Origin: Planctomycetota bacterium
Lineage (GTDB): Bacteria > Planctomycetota > UBA1135 > UBA2386
Assembly (NCBI GenBank): GCA_016794425.1
Contig: JAEUHR010000017.1
Span: forward strand, 1 to 32,669
Direction: 5' to 3'
DNA: 32,669 nucleotides
A program made the position numbers and the translations under genes. Shown in pieces: positions 8,818 through 17,294 of this stretch. How positions within the stretch are numbered: the first letter of the stretch is position 1; every line of letters begins with the position of its first letter. The notes beneath the pieces are model-generated. The model was not told where the DNA came from. It made no database searches and saw only the letters and a program-made list of their open reading frames with translations.

Positions 8818-11636
8818 CAGTGGGACTCCCGGTGGTCGGCGACGACGCGACCGTTGCAGACGACGAGCAGCACGCGGCTCTGCGGTTCGAACGGATCGCC
8901 GGCGAACACGACCAGGTCGGCGTCCTTGCCCTTCTCGAGCGAACCGATGCGATCCTGCAGGCCGAACGCGCGCGCCGGCCACAGCGTCAGCGCGGCCAGC
9001 GCGTCGGCCGGCGACAGCCCGTAGCGCACCGCGTAGGCGACGTGCAGCGGCAGGAAGCGCGCGCCGGCGCACTCGCCGCTGCCGAACGCGATCGGCAGGT
9101 CGCGGTCGGTGAACACTGCTGCGATGTTGGTGGTCTCGCCGCGCTCCTCGGTCAGCACCTCGGGGCCGAGCAGGATCACCGGCTTGCGGCCGCGCACGGC
9201 GCTCGCATCGTCCTGGAGGTCGGCGACGCCGGTCAGCAGGAACGGCACCTGCTCTTTCTCGAGCAGCTCGACCACGTCGCCGATCGCGGCGCTGCGGTTG
9301 CTGCGCACGACCAGCGCGGCGCGCTTCTCGAGCACCGCGCGCAGCGGTTCGAGGTTCTCGTCGGTCTTCGGCGCCTTCGGCTTGCCGGTCGGTTCGGCCT
9401 TGGCAGCGCCACCGCGGCGCGCGGTGCCGGTCGGCGCGGTCTTGCTGGTGCGGCGGCCGTTGACGTCCTGTTCGCCCATGCGACCGAGCGTCAGCTTGCC
9501 GGTCAGCGTGTCGCCCTGCAGCGTCGCGTCGAGCACGGCGGTGCCGCCCATGCCGCGGAACTCGAGCTTCAGCTTGCCGTCGGCCCACGTGCCCTGCGTG
9601 ATCTCCTGGGCCGGGATCTCGCGGTCGCCGATCGACATGCGGATCGAGCCGGTCACCGCGGCGCCGTCGAGCTTCAGCTCGAGCACGACGTGGATCTGGA
9701 GTCGGCCCTGCAGGTCGATGTCGGCTTCCCAGACACCGGTCACCGGGTCCTCGGCGGCGGCGGCATCCTTCGCGGGCGTCGGTTCGGGCGGCGGTGCGGC
9801 CGCGGCCTGCTGGCCGCCGCGCTGCCACTCCGCCAGCGCCGCCTCGTACTTGCGCCACTCCTCGACGTAGCGCTTGCCGCGTTCGAGCTGGTCGGCCAGC
9901 GGCTTGATCGCGTCGGGGCCGATCGCTTCGTGCGCCAGCCGCAGGCCGGCGATCTCGCGCAGCACCATGCCCTGGCGGTCGGCGGCGCCGGTCTTGACCG
10001 CGGTCACGCGACCGCCGCCCTGCCCGGCGTCCTTGCCGGCGACCAGCAGCGTCGTCAGGCCCGCCGCGACGGCCGGCGCGAACATCGGGTCGTCGTGTTC
10101 GATCGCCTCGTGCAGGCGCTGCCCGGCGGCGCCGTTCGGCACGTTGCTGCCGTTGCCGGCGAGGCCGAGGTGCGAGAACGCGTCGACGAAGCCCGGCGTC
10201 ATGACGCCGCCCGGCACGTCGAGCACTTCGGCGCCGTACGGCACCGCCAGCTGTTCGCCGACCGCCTTGATGCGGCCGTCCTGGATCAGCACGACGCCGT
10301 CGCGGAACACGCGGCCGGTGCCGTCGAGCACGCGGCCGGCGCGCACCGCCAGCGTGCGGCTGGAAGTCTTGCGCAGGAACTCGCGGCGGCCGTCGATCCA
10401 GGTCTGTTCGACCATCGTGCCGACCGCGAGCGGGTCGCCGCTCAGGACGAGGAAGTCGGCGTCCTTGCCGGGCTGCAGCTGGCCGACCCGCGCATCGACG
10501 CCGAGGATCGCCGCCGCGTCGGCGCCGATCGCGCGCAGCGCGCGTTCGCGCGGCAGCCCGTGGCCGACCGCGACCGCGACCGCCATCAGGTAGTCGCGCG
10601 GCGACACGCCGTCGGCCGTCGCCAGGCCGAGCCGCACGCCGGCCGCCGCGGCGCGGGCCGGCGCCTCCGGGTGCTCGTCGCGGGTGCGCACGCGGCGATC
10701 CTCGCCGCCGGGCAGCGCGGTGCCGAACCGCACCGGCACGCGGAACACCGCCGCCACGTCCTGCGCGACCAGCCGGTCGATCAGGCCGTCGAGTTCGCGC
10801 GGGTCTTCGACCAGCATGCGCACGCCGAGTTCGCGCTGCAGTTCCAGCGCGGCGCGCAGGTCGCGGCCGGTCGGCGTCGCGACGCGCAGCGGCAGCTGCC
10901 GTGCGACCACCGCGGCCAGCGGCCGTTCGTCGTAGCGGTGCTCGGCCGGTCCTTCGCCGCCGGGCGCGGCCTCGGTGTCGGTGGCGGCCGCGAACAGCGC
11001 GCGCAGCTCGGCCAGCAGCGCGATGCGCGCGGTCGGCACCTGGATGCGCGACGGCAGCAGCGGGTCGTCGTCGGTCGGGTGCGGCACCGGCTCGAACACG
11101 CGCGGCGCCTGCATCGCGCCGTCGCCGAAGTTCACGCGCAGGCACGCGTTCTCGGTCAGCACGCGTTCGACGAGGTCGCGGCCGGCGAGCTTGACCACCG
11201 CGCCCTGACCCGAGACCAGCCGGTTGCGTCCCGGCGACACGTAGGCGGTCGTGACGCCGCCTTGCAGCGCGGCGAGCTGCTTCTGCTCGAAGTCGAACGC
11301 GTCGACCGCGAGGGCGTCCGGCGTGACCTGGTACTCGGCGTCGTCGGCCGGCGCGAAGTCGCCGTCGGTCGCGACGATGCCGGGCATCACGACGCGGCCC
11401 TGCGCGTCGACGACCGGCAGCTCGGCCGCGGGCGCCGTCTGGCCGATCGAGTGCACCTTGCCGCCCTTGACGACCAGCCAGGCGTCGCGCAGCGGCTCCT
11501 TGCCGTCGCCGAGCAGCAGCGTGCCGCAACGCACCGCGAAGTCGCGCGACGGCACGGCCGCGTCGGCCTGCGCCAGCGCCGGCACGGCGGCGAGGCCCGC
11601 GAACGCGGCCGCAACGAACCAGCGCGGCAGGGGCAT
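8817..11636 (-). CDS. Secreted tandem double amidohydrolase-like pseudoenzyme with inserted beta domain
   Basis: 939 residues holding two amidohydrolase-fold units in one chain. The signal peptide is about 1-23 (ALAQ). Unit 1 (about 30-420) has PGIVATDGD (85-93) instead of the HxH strand, and ends VGQLQPGKDADFLVLSGDPL. Unit 2 (about 428-939) has PGFVDAFSHLG (481-491): the first metal His is Phe and only H489 remains. It ends IGSLEKGKDADLVVFAGDPF. Unit 2 is split by an insert of about 95 residues (633-731) starting GVWEADIDL, with repeating beta-strands (LELKLDGAAVTGSI, KLKLEFRGMGGTAVLDATLQGDTLTGKL), a small barrel-like module probably involved in binding. No unit has a complete metal site. 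ATG at 11636 overlaps the previous TGA by one base, with GGAGG six bases upstream. Confidence 0.9.
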   Translation of the reverse strand: MPLPRWFVAAAFAGLAAVPALAQADAAVPSRDFAVRCGTLLLGDGKEPLRDAWLVVKGGKVHSIGQTAPAAELPVVDAQGRVVMPGIVATDGDFAPADDAEYQVTPDALAVDAFDFEQKQLAALQGGVTTAYVSPGRNRLVSGQGAVVKLAGRDLVERVLTENACLRVNFGDGAMQAPRVFEPVPHPTDDDPLLPSRIQVPTARIALLAELRALFAAATDTEAAPGGEGPAEHRYDERPLAAVVARQLPLRVATPTGRDLRAALELQRELGVRMLVEDPRELDGLIDRLVAQDVAAVFRVPVRFGTALPGGEDRRVRTRDEHPEAPARAAAAGVRLGLATADGVSPRDYLMAVAVAVGHGLPRERALRAIGADAAAILGVDARVGQLQPGKDADFLVLSGDPLAVGTMVEQTWIDGRREFLRKTSSRTLAVRAGRVLDGTGRVFRDGVVLIQDGRIKAVGEQLAVPYGAEVLDVPGGVMTPGFVDAFSHLGLAGNGSNVPNGAAGQRLHEAIEHDDPMFAPAVAAGLTTLLVAGKDAGQGGGRVTAVKTGAADRQGMVLREIAGLRLAHEAIGPDAIKPLADQLERGKRYVEEWRKYEAALAEWQRGGQQAAAAPPPEPTPAKDAAAAEDPVTGVWEADIDLQGRLQIHVVLELKLDGAAVTGSIRMSIGDREIPAQEITQGTWADGKLKLEFRGMGGTAVLDATLQGDTLTGKLTLGRMGEQDVNGRRTSKTAPTGTARRGGAAKAEPTGKPKAPKTDENLEPLRAVLEKRAALVVRSNRSAAIGDVVELLEKEQVPFLLTGVADLQDDASAVRGRKPVILLGPEVLTEERGETTNIAAVFTDRDLPIAFGSGECAGARFLPLHVAYAVRYGLSPADALAALTLWPARAFGLQDRIGSLEKGKDADLVVFAGDPFEPQSRVLLVVCNGRVVADHRESH

Positions 11637-13018
11637 CACCGGCCTCCGTCCTGCGGCTTGCCGTCGCCGGTGCCCCCGTCCGGGGTGCCGGTCGATGCGG
11701 GTGCCGGCGCCGGCGTGGGCGCCGGTGCCGGCGGCTCCGCCGCCTTGTCGCCGCCCGCGGGCTTCGGTTCGGCCGGCTTCGGCTCGACGAACAGCAGCTT
11801 CAGGCGCGGGTCCTTGCTGCGCTCGTAGGCGACCGCGCCCTCGAGCACGACGGTCTCGACCCAGGTCGTCGCCTGCAGCGGATCGCCGGTCAGGATCTGC
11901 AGGTTGCCGAGCTTGCCCTCGGCGATCGCGCCGACCTGGTCGGCGAGGCCGAGCAGCTTCGCCGGCACGGTGGTCAGCGCTTCGATGGCCTTCTGGCGGT
12001 CGACGCCGTTGCGCACGCAGGTGCCGAGCTGCCACCACGGGTAGGCGGTCGGGCCGCCGTCGCCGATCGACAACACGAACGGCACGCCGGCGTCGGCCAG
12101 CAGCTTCGCGGTGCAGAGCTTGCGTTCCTTCTGCGTCTCGTCGTCGGTCTCGAAGTACTCGAGCTCGGCGTCGAGTACGACCGGTTGCGCCAGCTTGGTC
12201 AGCAGCGGCACGCCTTCGTCGATGTTGCGGCCGAGCACCAGCACCAGGTCGAGCTGCTGCGACAGGCGCAGCGCTTCGTCGAGTTCGGCTGCGGACGGCA
12301 CGTACAGCCAGCCGCGCGCCTTCTTCTGCACCAGGTCGACGGCGTTGCGCTTGGTGCGGTCGATCTGCTCGTCCCAGGTCTTGTCGGCCGCGATCGCGCC
12401 GGCGGCCTGCTCCTGCTCGAACTCGGCCTTGCGGCGGTCGAAGTCGGCGACGTACTCGCGCACGTCCTCGATCGCGCGGCGCAGGCGCCGGATCTGCTGC
12501 AGCCGGCCGCCGCCGGTCGCGAGCAGCGACAGCTTGACGCCGGTGTTGCCGGCGACGGCCATGTCCTCGACCGTGCGGCCGTACGGGCGCACGACCATGC
12601 CGGCGCCGCCGAGCAGCGTCTGGTTGCCGGGCAGCACGTGGATCGTGCCGATGCCGTTGCGCAGCGCGTCCTCGAACCAGATCGCGGCCGGGTCGATCGC
12701 GTCGGCGACCGACAGCCACGGCACGTTCTGCATGTTCTCGTTGAAGCCGCGCTGGCCGGCCTGCGAGTGCGCGACGACCCAGGTCGGCATCACGACCTTG
12801 CCGGTGGCGTCGATCACCTTGGCGGTCCACGGGATCTCGACGTCGGCGGCCTTGGCGACCTTGGTGATGCGGCCGTTCTCGATCAGCACGACGCCGTCGT
12901 CGATCGTCGGGCCGGAGACCGTCACGACCTGGCCGCCCTTGACGGCGAGGACGTCCTGCGACGGCACGGAGGCGGCGAGCAGCAGCGCTGCGGCCGCGAG
13001 CGGGAGAGGGCGGTTCAT
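11636..13018 (-). CDS. Secreted amidohydrolase-like protein, partly degenerate metal site
   Basis: 460 residues; signal peptide about 1-21 (ASVPSQ). Of the single-unit degenerate members it keeps the most ligands: H84 of the HxH strand remains but the second His is Gln (VVAHSQ), K162 (GVKLSLLATGGGR) aligns with the bridging Lys of the intact enzymes, and D320 (LSIGDGGP) may be the strand-8 Asp. Strands 5 and 6 read LVLVLGRN and PVVLDAEL, without histidine. A charged helix-rich insert (about 175-235) follows the Lys motif. The C-terminus has VGAIAEGKLGNLQILTGDPL, then a Pro/Ala/Gly-rich disordered tail of about 50 residues. The start ATG overlaps the upstream stop as ATGA; no Shine-Dalgarno is seen, so re-initiation is likely. 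Confidence 0.9.
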   Translation of the reverse strand: MNRPLPLAAAALLLAASVPSQDVLAVKGGQVVTVSGPTIDDGVVLIENGRITKVAKAADVEIPWTAKVIDATGKVVMPTWVVAHSQAGQRGFNENMQNVPWLSVADAIDPAAIWFEDALRNGIGTIHVLPGNQTLLGGAGMVVRPYGRTVEDMAVAGNTGVKLSLLATGGGRLQQIRRLRRAIEDVREYVADFDRRKAEFEQEQAAGAIAADKTWDEQIDRTKRNAVDLVQKKARGWLYVPSAAELDEALRLSQQLDLVLVLGRNIDEGVPLLTKLAQPVVLDAELEYFETDDETQKERKLCTAKLLADAGVPFVLSIGDGGPTAYPWWQLGTCVRNGVDRQKAIEALTTVPAKLLGLADQVGAIAEGKLGNLQILTGDPLQATTWVETVVLEGAVAYERSKDPRLKLLFVEPKPAEPKPAGGDKAAEPPAPAPTPAPAPASTGTPDGGTGDGKPQDGGR

Positions 13019-14238
13019 CGGGAGGCGGGCACGGGTTTGCCGTCGATGTGGACCGACTCGGCGACGGCGGCCGGGTCGAGCGGATCGTGGGACCAGACGA
13101 CGAAGTCGGCGTCCTTGCCGGCGGCGAGGCTGCCGGTGCGGTCGGCGATGCCGAGCAGCCGCGCCGGCGCGATCGTCACTGCGTCGATGGCCTGCGCCGG
13201 GGCGACGCCGTTGCGCGCCGCGAACATCGCCTCGCGCACGAGCTCGAGGGCGGCGGTGTTGGTGCCGGTCGTGATCACGAACGGGATGCCGCGGTCGGCC
13301 AGCAGCTTGGCGGTCGCGTAGCGCGGGTCGGCGCCGTCGCGGCCGGCCGAACCCTGCACCTGGGCGGCGCTCGGCGCACCGAGCAGCACGGTGACCTGGG
13401 CCGCCAGCAGCTCGTCGGCGACGACCCAGGCGTCCTGCGCTTCGTCGATCACGGTGCGGTAGCCGAACTCGGCGGCGATGCGCAGCGCGGTGCGGATGTC
13501 CTGTTCGCTGCGGGCGGTCGTGTAGGCGGTCAGGTCGCCGCGCAGCACGCGCTGCAGCACCTCGCGGCCGCGGTCGGGCGGCGCCGGCGTGGCGCCGAGC
13601 GACAGTTCGAGCGCCTGTTTGGCTTCGTGGAACGCGCGCCGCGTCTCCCAGACGACGCCCATGCGGGTCGTCGGCCGGCGGTAGTAGATCGAGTCGACGC
13701 GGCCGCCGCGGATCGCGCGGTTCTCGGCCGACGGTTCGCTGCCCATCACGATGCGCAGGCTGACGTCGGCCTTGACCAGCATCGCCGCCGGGTCGGTGCC
13801 GGCGGTCTTGACCACACAGCCGAGGCCGCCGATCACGTTGCGCGTGCCGGGCATCAGGTGCACCGCGGTGACGCCGGCGGCGCGCGCGCGCGCCAGCGCC
13901 GGGTCGTCGGGGTCGAGGCTGTCCAGCGCGCGCAGGTGCGGCGTGACCTCGTCGCCCTGTTCGTTCAGATCGCCGGCGGCGGCGCCGCCGCGGAACGACG
14001 CGTCGATCAGGCCCGGCGTGATCGTGCGGCCGCGGCAGTCGACGATCGCCGCACCGTCGGGCACCGGCGTCGCGGCGTCGCCGACGGCCGCGATCCTGCC
14101 ACCGGTGACGACCAGCACGCCGTCGGCGATCGGCGGCGCGCCACCGGGCAGGATCCGGGCGCCGGTGAAGACGGTGGTCTGCGCCGCGAGCGCGGTGCCG
14201 AGCGCGAACGGGACCAGGACGGACGCGAGGCGGGACAT
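13015..14238 (-). CDS. Secreted amidohydrolase-like pseudoenzyme
   Basis: 407 residues; signal peptide about 1-20 (ALAAQ). It is closest in outline to the two intact enzymes (ARILPGGAPPIADGV against ARILPGDGPPIDAGV; DLNEQGDEVTPHLRALDSLD against DINDMVAPLNAELRTLDVVK), but the catalytic positions are replaced: PGLIDASFR (75-83) for PGFVDLHHH, R162 (LRIVMGSEPS) for the bridging Lys, and RTVIDEAQ, TVLLGAPS and FVITTGTN for strands 5, 6 and 8. It keeps the loop PGTRNVIGGLG and the C-terminal GSLAAGKDADFVVWSHDPLD. This is the clearest example of an active-enzyme framework emptied of its metal site. ATG overlaps the upstream TGA by one base (TGATG), with AGGAG seven bases upstream. Confidence 0.92.
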   Translation of the reverse strand: MSRLASVLVPFALGTALAAQTTVFTGARILPGGAPPIADGVLVVTGGRIAAVGDAATPVPDGAAIVDCRGRTITPGLIDASFRGGAAAGDLNEQGDEVTPHLRALDSLDPDDPALARARAAGVTAVHLMPGTRNVIGGLGCVVKTAGTDPAAMLVKADVSLRIVMGSEPSAENRAIRGGRVDSIYYRRPTTRMGVVWETRRAFHEAKQALELSLGATPAPPDRGREVLQRVLRGDLTAYTTARSEQDIRTALRIAAEFGYRTVIDEAQDAWVVADELLAAQVTVLLGAPSAAQVQGSAGRDGADPRYATAKLLADRGIPFVITTGTNTAALELVREAMFAARNGVAPAQAIDAVTIAPARLLGIADRTGSLAAGKDADFVVWSHDPLDPAAVAESVHIDGKPVPASR

Positions 14239-15407
14239 CAGCGGACTCCTGCGGCGGCGGCCGGCGGTTCGGCAACGGGGGCGGCACCGGGTTCGCTGCC
14301 GGCGACCAGCACGCCGTCGACCCAGGTCGCGACGTGCGCCGACGACAGGTCGAGCGGGTCGCCGGTGAACACGACGAAGTCGGCCGCGTGGCCCTGGCGC
14401 AGCGCGCCGAGCGTGCCGTCGCGGTCGAGCAGTGCGGCCGGCACGCGCGTCAGCGCCTGCAGCGCGCTGCGGCGGTCGAGGCCGTACTGCACGGCCAATG
14501 CCGCCGACTGGCGCAGCAGCTCCGGGTCGCCGCCGAAGCAGAACGGCACGCCGGCCACGGCGAGCCGCGCCGGCAGTTCCAGTTCCGCGCGACGCAGCTC
14601 GGGCCGCAGCGTGCCGAGCACGACCGCGGCCTGCTGCTGCACGAGCCGCGGCAGCACCTTCTCGGCGTGCGCGGCACCGACCAGCACGAGCCGCAGACCG
14701 AAGTCGCGGCCGAGGTCGAGGGCGGCGTTCAGTTCGGCGAAGTTGTCGGCGTAGACGAACACGCCGCGCGTGCCCTGCATCGCCTGCCGCAGCACGGCGG
14801 CGTCGGGCCCCTGGCCGATGCCGGTGCGCACGCCGTCGAACGCGCTGCGCAGCAGGTCGACGGCGCCCATCAGCGACGTCGGCGGCCGTTCGGCCTGGCG
14901 CGCGTTGCGCGCCAACGACAGCGTCAGGTAGAGGTCGTCGCCGACCACGGCGCGTTCGCGGCCGCTCTTGACCAGCGCCGCGATGCCACCGGCCACATTG
15001 CCGGACGCCGGCGCCAGCGCCAGCGCGGTGACGCCGTGCCGCGGCAGTTCGAGCAGGTCCTCCTGCCACGGGTCGGCGGCTTCGGCGGCGCGCAGATCGG
15101 GCGTGAACGGCAGCGCGCGTTCGGCCAGGTCGGCGTCGTGGCCGAGTGTGGTCTGCGCCAGCACGAAGCCCGGCACGACGAACGCGGGGCCGTAGTCGAC
15201 GCGTCGGGCCCGGGCGCGGGCTTCGGCCGGCACCTCGGTGCCGACGTAGGCGACCTTGCCCTGGCGCAGCAGCACGCGGCCGTCGTCGAGCACGGCGTCG
15301 GGTGCGACGACGATGCGGCGGGCCTGCAGCAGGACGTCCTGCGCCGCAGCGCGCGCGCAGAACGGAGAGACGGCGGCCGCGAGGGCCAACGGCAGGTAGC
15401 GTCGCAT
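14238..15407 (-). CDS. Secreted amidohydrolase-like pseudoenzyme
   Basis: 389 residues, the shortest unit of the run; signal peptide about 1-23 (CARAAAQ). The first-strand motif is VPGFVLAQTT (78-87), without metal histidines; strands 5 and 6 read LVLVGAAH and AVVLGTLR, and only D294 (FGGDPEL) could be a remaining strand-8 ligand. The loop PASGNVAGG and following VK match the shared PG...GG...K pattern. The C-terminus has GTLGALRQGHAADFVVFTGDPLD, a weakened form of the usual signature, and ends in an Ala/Pro/Glu-rich tail. Start ATG overlaps the upstream TGA by one base, with GAGG seven bases upstream. Catalysis through the standard two-metal or one-metal mechanism is not expected. Confidence 0.9.
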   Translation of the reverse strand: MRRYLPLALAAAVSPFCARAAAQDVLLQARRIVVAPDAVLDDGRVLLRQGKVAYVGTEVPAEARARARRVDYGPAFVVPGFVLAQTTLGHDADLAERALPFTPDLRAAEAADPWQEDLLELPRHGVTALALAPASGNVAGGIAALVKSGRERAVVGDDLYLTLSLARNARQAERPPTSLMGAVDLLRSAFDGVRTGIGQGPDAAVLRQAMQGTRGVFVYADNFAELNAALDLGRDFGLRLVLVGAAHAEKVLPRLVQQQAAVVLGTLRPELRRAELELPARLAVAGVPFCFGGDPELLRQSAALAVQYGLDRRSALQALTRVPAALLDRDGTLGALRQGHAADFVVFTGDPLDLSSAHVATWVDGVLVAGSEPGAAPVAEPPAAAAGVR

Positions 15408-17101
15408 CAGTTGGCCTCGAACTCGGGGCGCCCCTTGGCCAACACCAGCAGCACGCGGGCGTCGGACTGCAGCAGCGGCCGGTCGCACACCAGCACGTCG
15501 CCGAACTTGCCGACCGCCAGCGAACCGGTGTCGGCGGCGATGCCGAGCAGTTCGGCCGGCGTCAGCGTGATCGCGCGCAGCGCCGCGTCGGCCGGCAGTC
15601 CGCCGGCGACCGCGCAGGCGGCCATCAGCCGCAGCTGGTCGGCGCGCCGCGCCGAACCGGTGGCGATCGCGACCGGCACGCCGGCGGCGTGCAGCCGCGC
15701 CGGCAGCGCCACCGGATCGAACGCCTCGTAGGCCTCGGGCAGGCTGCCCGGCCAGACGTCGGTCAGCACGACGCCGATGCCGCGCTCGGCGATCGCGTTC
15801 GCCATGCCGGCGGCGCCGTAGGCGCGCTCGAGCACCATCACCGGGATCTGCCGCTCGTCCCACAGCCGCAGCGCGGCGCGCAGTTCGTCGGGCCGGTGGG
15901 CTTCGACGCGCAGCGGCAGCTCGCCATCGACGACGCGCAGCAGCGCTTCCTTGGCCGGGTCCTTCGGCGGCGCCTTCGGCCAGGTCGGGCGCTTGGGCGC
16001 CTCGTCCTTCTTCTCGTCCTTGGCCGCGGGCTTCGCGTCGGCGGCCGGCGGGTCCTGCTTCGGCGGGTCCTGCTTGGCCGGGTCCGGTTTCGGTGGATCC
16101 TGCTTCGGCGGATCCTGCGCCAGCGCCAACAGCGCGTCGACCACGGTCGGCGCCGAGGCCGGCTCGGCCGCGCCGCCGCCGCCGTCCTCGCGGGGCGGTT
16201 GCCCGCCGCGGCGGCGCCGGCCGCCTTCGCGCGGCGCTTCGTCGGGCTTCGGCGCGTCGGGCTTCGCTTCGGCAGGAGGCGCGGTCTTGGCGTCGCCTTC
16301 GCCCTCCTTCTTCGGCTCGTCCTTGCCGTTCTTCTTGCGGTGCCAGTCGAGGTACTCGGTGAACTCCTTCTGGTACTTCTGCAGCGCCTCGTCGTGGTCG
16401 GTGCGCGCCTTGCGGAACTCGTCGAGGCCGTCGAACAGGTCCACCGCGGCCTGCAGCTGCGGCTGCCGCTGCAGCGCGTGCGGGCTGTCGGGACCGCCGG
16501 TCAGCCGCAGGCCGAGAGCCGCGCGTTCGTGTCCCTGCCAGGTCTCGAAGCCCTCGCGCAGCGGCCGCACGATCGCGCCCTGGCCGCGCACCAGCGCCGG
16601 CGACGCGGCGGCCACGTAGGCGGTCGTGATGCCGGCCCGCGCGAGTTCGTCCTCGCGGTCGCCGCGCCGCGCCAGCACATCGGCCAGCGCGTCGGCGGCG
16701 TCGCTGCTGCCGTCGGTACGCACCGCGGCGTCGGTGAACGCGTCGGACGCGGCGTCGACCAGCCCCGGGTAGACGTGGCCGGTCGGGAACGAACGCACGG
16801 TCGCGTTCGGCGGCACCTCGACCTCGCCGCGGCGGCCGAGCGCGACGATGCGGTCGCCGCGGATCACGACGACGCCGTCCTCGATCGCCGGACCCGCGAC
16901 CGGGTGCACGGTGCCGGCTTCGATCACGACGACGGGGCGCCGGCGGCGGCGCGGCTGCGGGTTGTCGGTGGGCGGCGCTTCGGTCGCTTCGGCGGGCGGC
17001 GGGGTCGTCTCCGGTGCGGGCACCGGCGCCGGGTCCTGGGCAACGAGCGGCGCCGCCAACGCAGCGCAGAGGAGGCAGACGATCGGGCACAGACGCGTCA
17101 C
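15407..17101 (-). CDS. Secreted amidohydrolase-like pseudoenzyme, first gene of operon
   Basis: 564 residues from a GTG start at 17101, chosen because the reading then opens with a signal peptide (VTRLCPIVCLLCAALAAPLVAQ) and GGAG lies five bases upstream; a frame 26 codons longer exists but adds only a Pro/Arg-rich segment. After the signal come a Pro/Glu/Ala spacer and an RRRRR patch (51-55). The first-strand motif is YPGLVDAASD (111-120), lacking HxH; strands 5, 6 and 8 read VMVLERAY, GVVLTDVW and AIATGSAR, with no ligands. A large disordered insert (about 250-385) includes a Lys-rich helix, a GGRRRRGG patch and a KQDPP repeat. The C-terminus has TGSLAVGKFGDVLVCDRP, a degenerate signature. 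As the first gene it follows a candidate promoter at 17149-17179. Confidence 0.88.
   Translation of the reverse strand: MTRLCPIVCLLCAALAAPLVAQDPAPVPAPETTPPPAEATEAPPTDNPQPRRRRRPVVVIEAGTVHPVAGPAIEDGVVVIRGDRIVALGRRGEVEVPPNATVRSFPTGHVYPGLVDAASDAFTDAAVRTDGSSDAADALADVLARRGDREDELARAGITTAYVAAASPALVRGQGAIVRPLREGFETWQGHERAALGLRLTGGPDSPHALQRQPQLQAAVDLFDGLDEFRKARTDHDEALQKYQKEFTEYLDWHRKKNGKDEPKKEGEGDAKTAPPAEAKPDAPKPDEAPREGGRRRRGGQPPREDGGGGAAEPASAPTVVDALLALAQDPPKQDPPKPDPAKQDPPKQDPPAADAKPAAKDEKKDEAPKRPTWPKAPPKDPAKEALLRVVDGELPLRVEAHRPDELRAALRLWDERQIPVMVLERAYGAAGMANAIAERGIGVVLTDVWPGSLPEAYEAFDPVALPARLHAAGVPVAIATGSARRADQLRLMAACAVAGGLPADAALRAITLTPAELLGIAADTGSLAVGKFGDVLVCDRPLLQSDARVLLVLAKGRPEFEAN
16046..16114 (-). 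repeat. Lys/Gln/Asp/Pro linker repeat
   Basis: This encodes DPPKQDPPKPDPAKQDPPKQ-type residues (about 330-352) in the first operon gene: four or five imperfect 15-base units, seen on the plus strand as alternating ggcgggtcctgcttc and ggcgggtcctgcttg. It is a charged Pro-rich spacer, comparable in character but not in sequence to the KPEP array in the gene at 4801-6210. Confidence 0.8.
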
Positions 17102-17148
17102 GGGACTCCGTTGGGGAAGCGCGGTCGGGCGGCGGCGTGGAGGGGCCG

Positions 17149-17179
17149 TTTCTACGGAGCGCCCCGGGCGACCTGCCAA
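17149..17179 (-). promoter_or_regulatory. Candidate sigma70-type promoter of the amidohydrolase operon
   Basis: On the minus strand TTGGCA (17174-17179) is followed after 19 bases by TAGAAA (17149-17154). The -35 matches consensus at five of six positions and the -10 at four of six; the spacer is two longer than ideal. It would start a transcript about 40-45 bases before the GTG at 17101. It stands out because the surroundings are almost all G and C. Inferred from sequence only. Confidence 0.35.
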
Positions 17180-17245
17180 CCCTTTTTGCCGTTGCCGGCG
17201 TACCGGGTTCGTCCGTGCGGTGCAGCGTCGCTGCCACCGGCGCTT

Positions 17246-17272
17246 GCCGCGCTGCCCCTGGTGCAGCGCGGC
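17246..17272. terminator. Strong hairpin between the DUF2853 gene and the operon
   Basis: A perfect 10-base-pair stem, GCCGCGCTGC with GCAGCGCGGC, and a 7-base loop, 22 bases after the DUF2853 stop and upstream of the operon promoter. It lacks a following T-tract, so it would be a GC-hairpin terminator or an mRNA 3'-end stabiliser. It separates the two transcription units. Confidence 0.6.
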
Positions 17273-17294
17273 GCGGAATCGGGCGGGTCCGGGC

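Noticed and set aside
8820..11828. 1002-residue plus-strand open frame opposite the double amidohydrolase-like gene
   Set aside because: Low-complexity Arg/Ala/Val composition, no signal peptide or recognisable motif; a by-product of codon use on the other strand.
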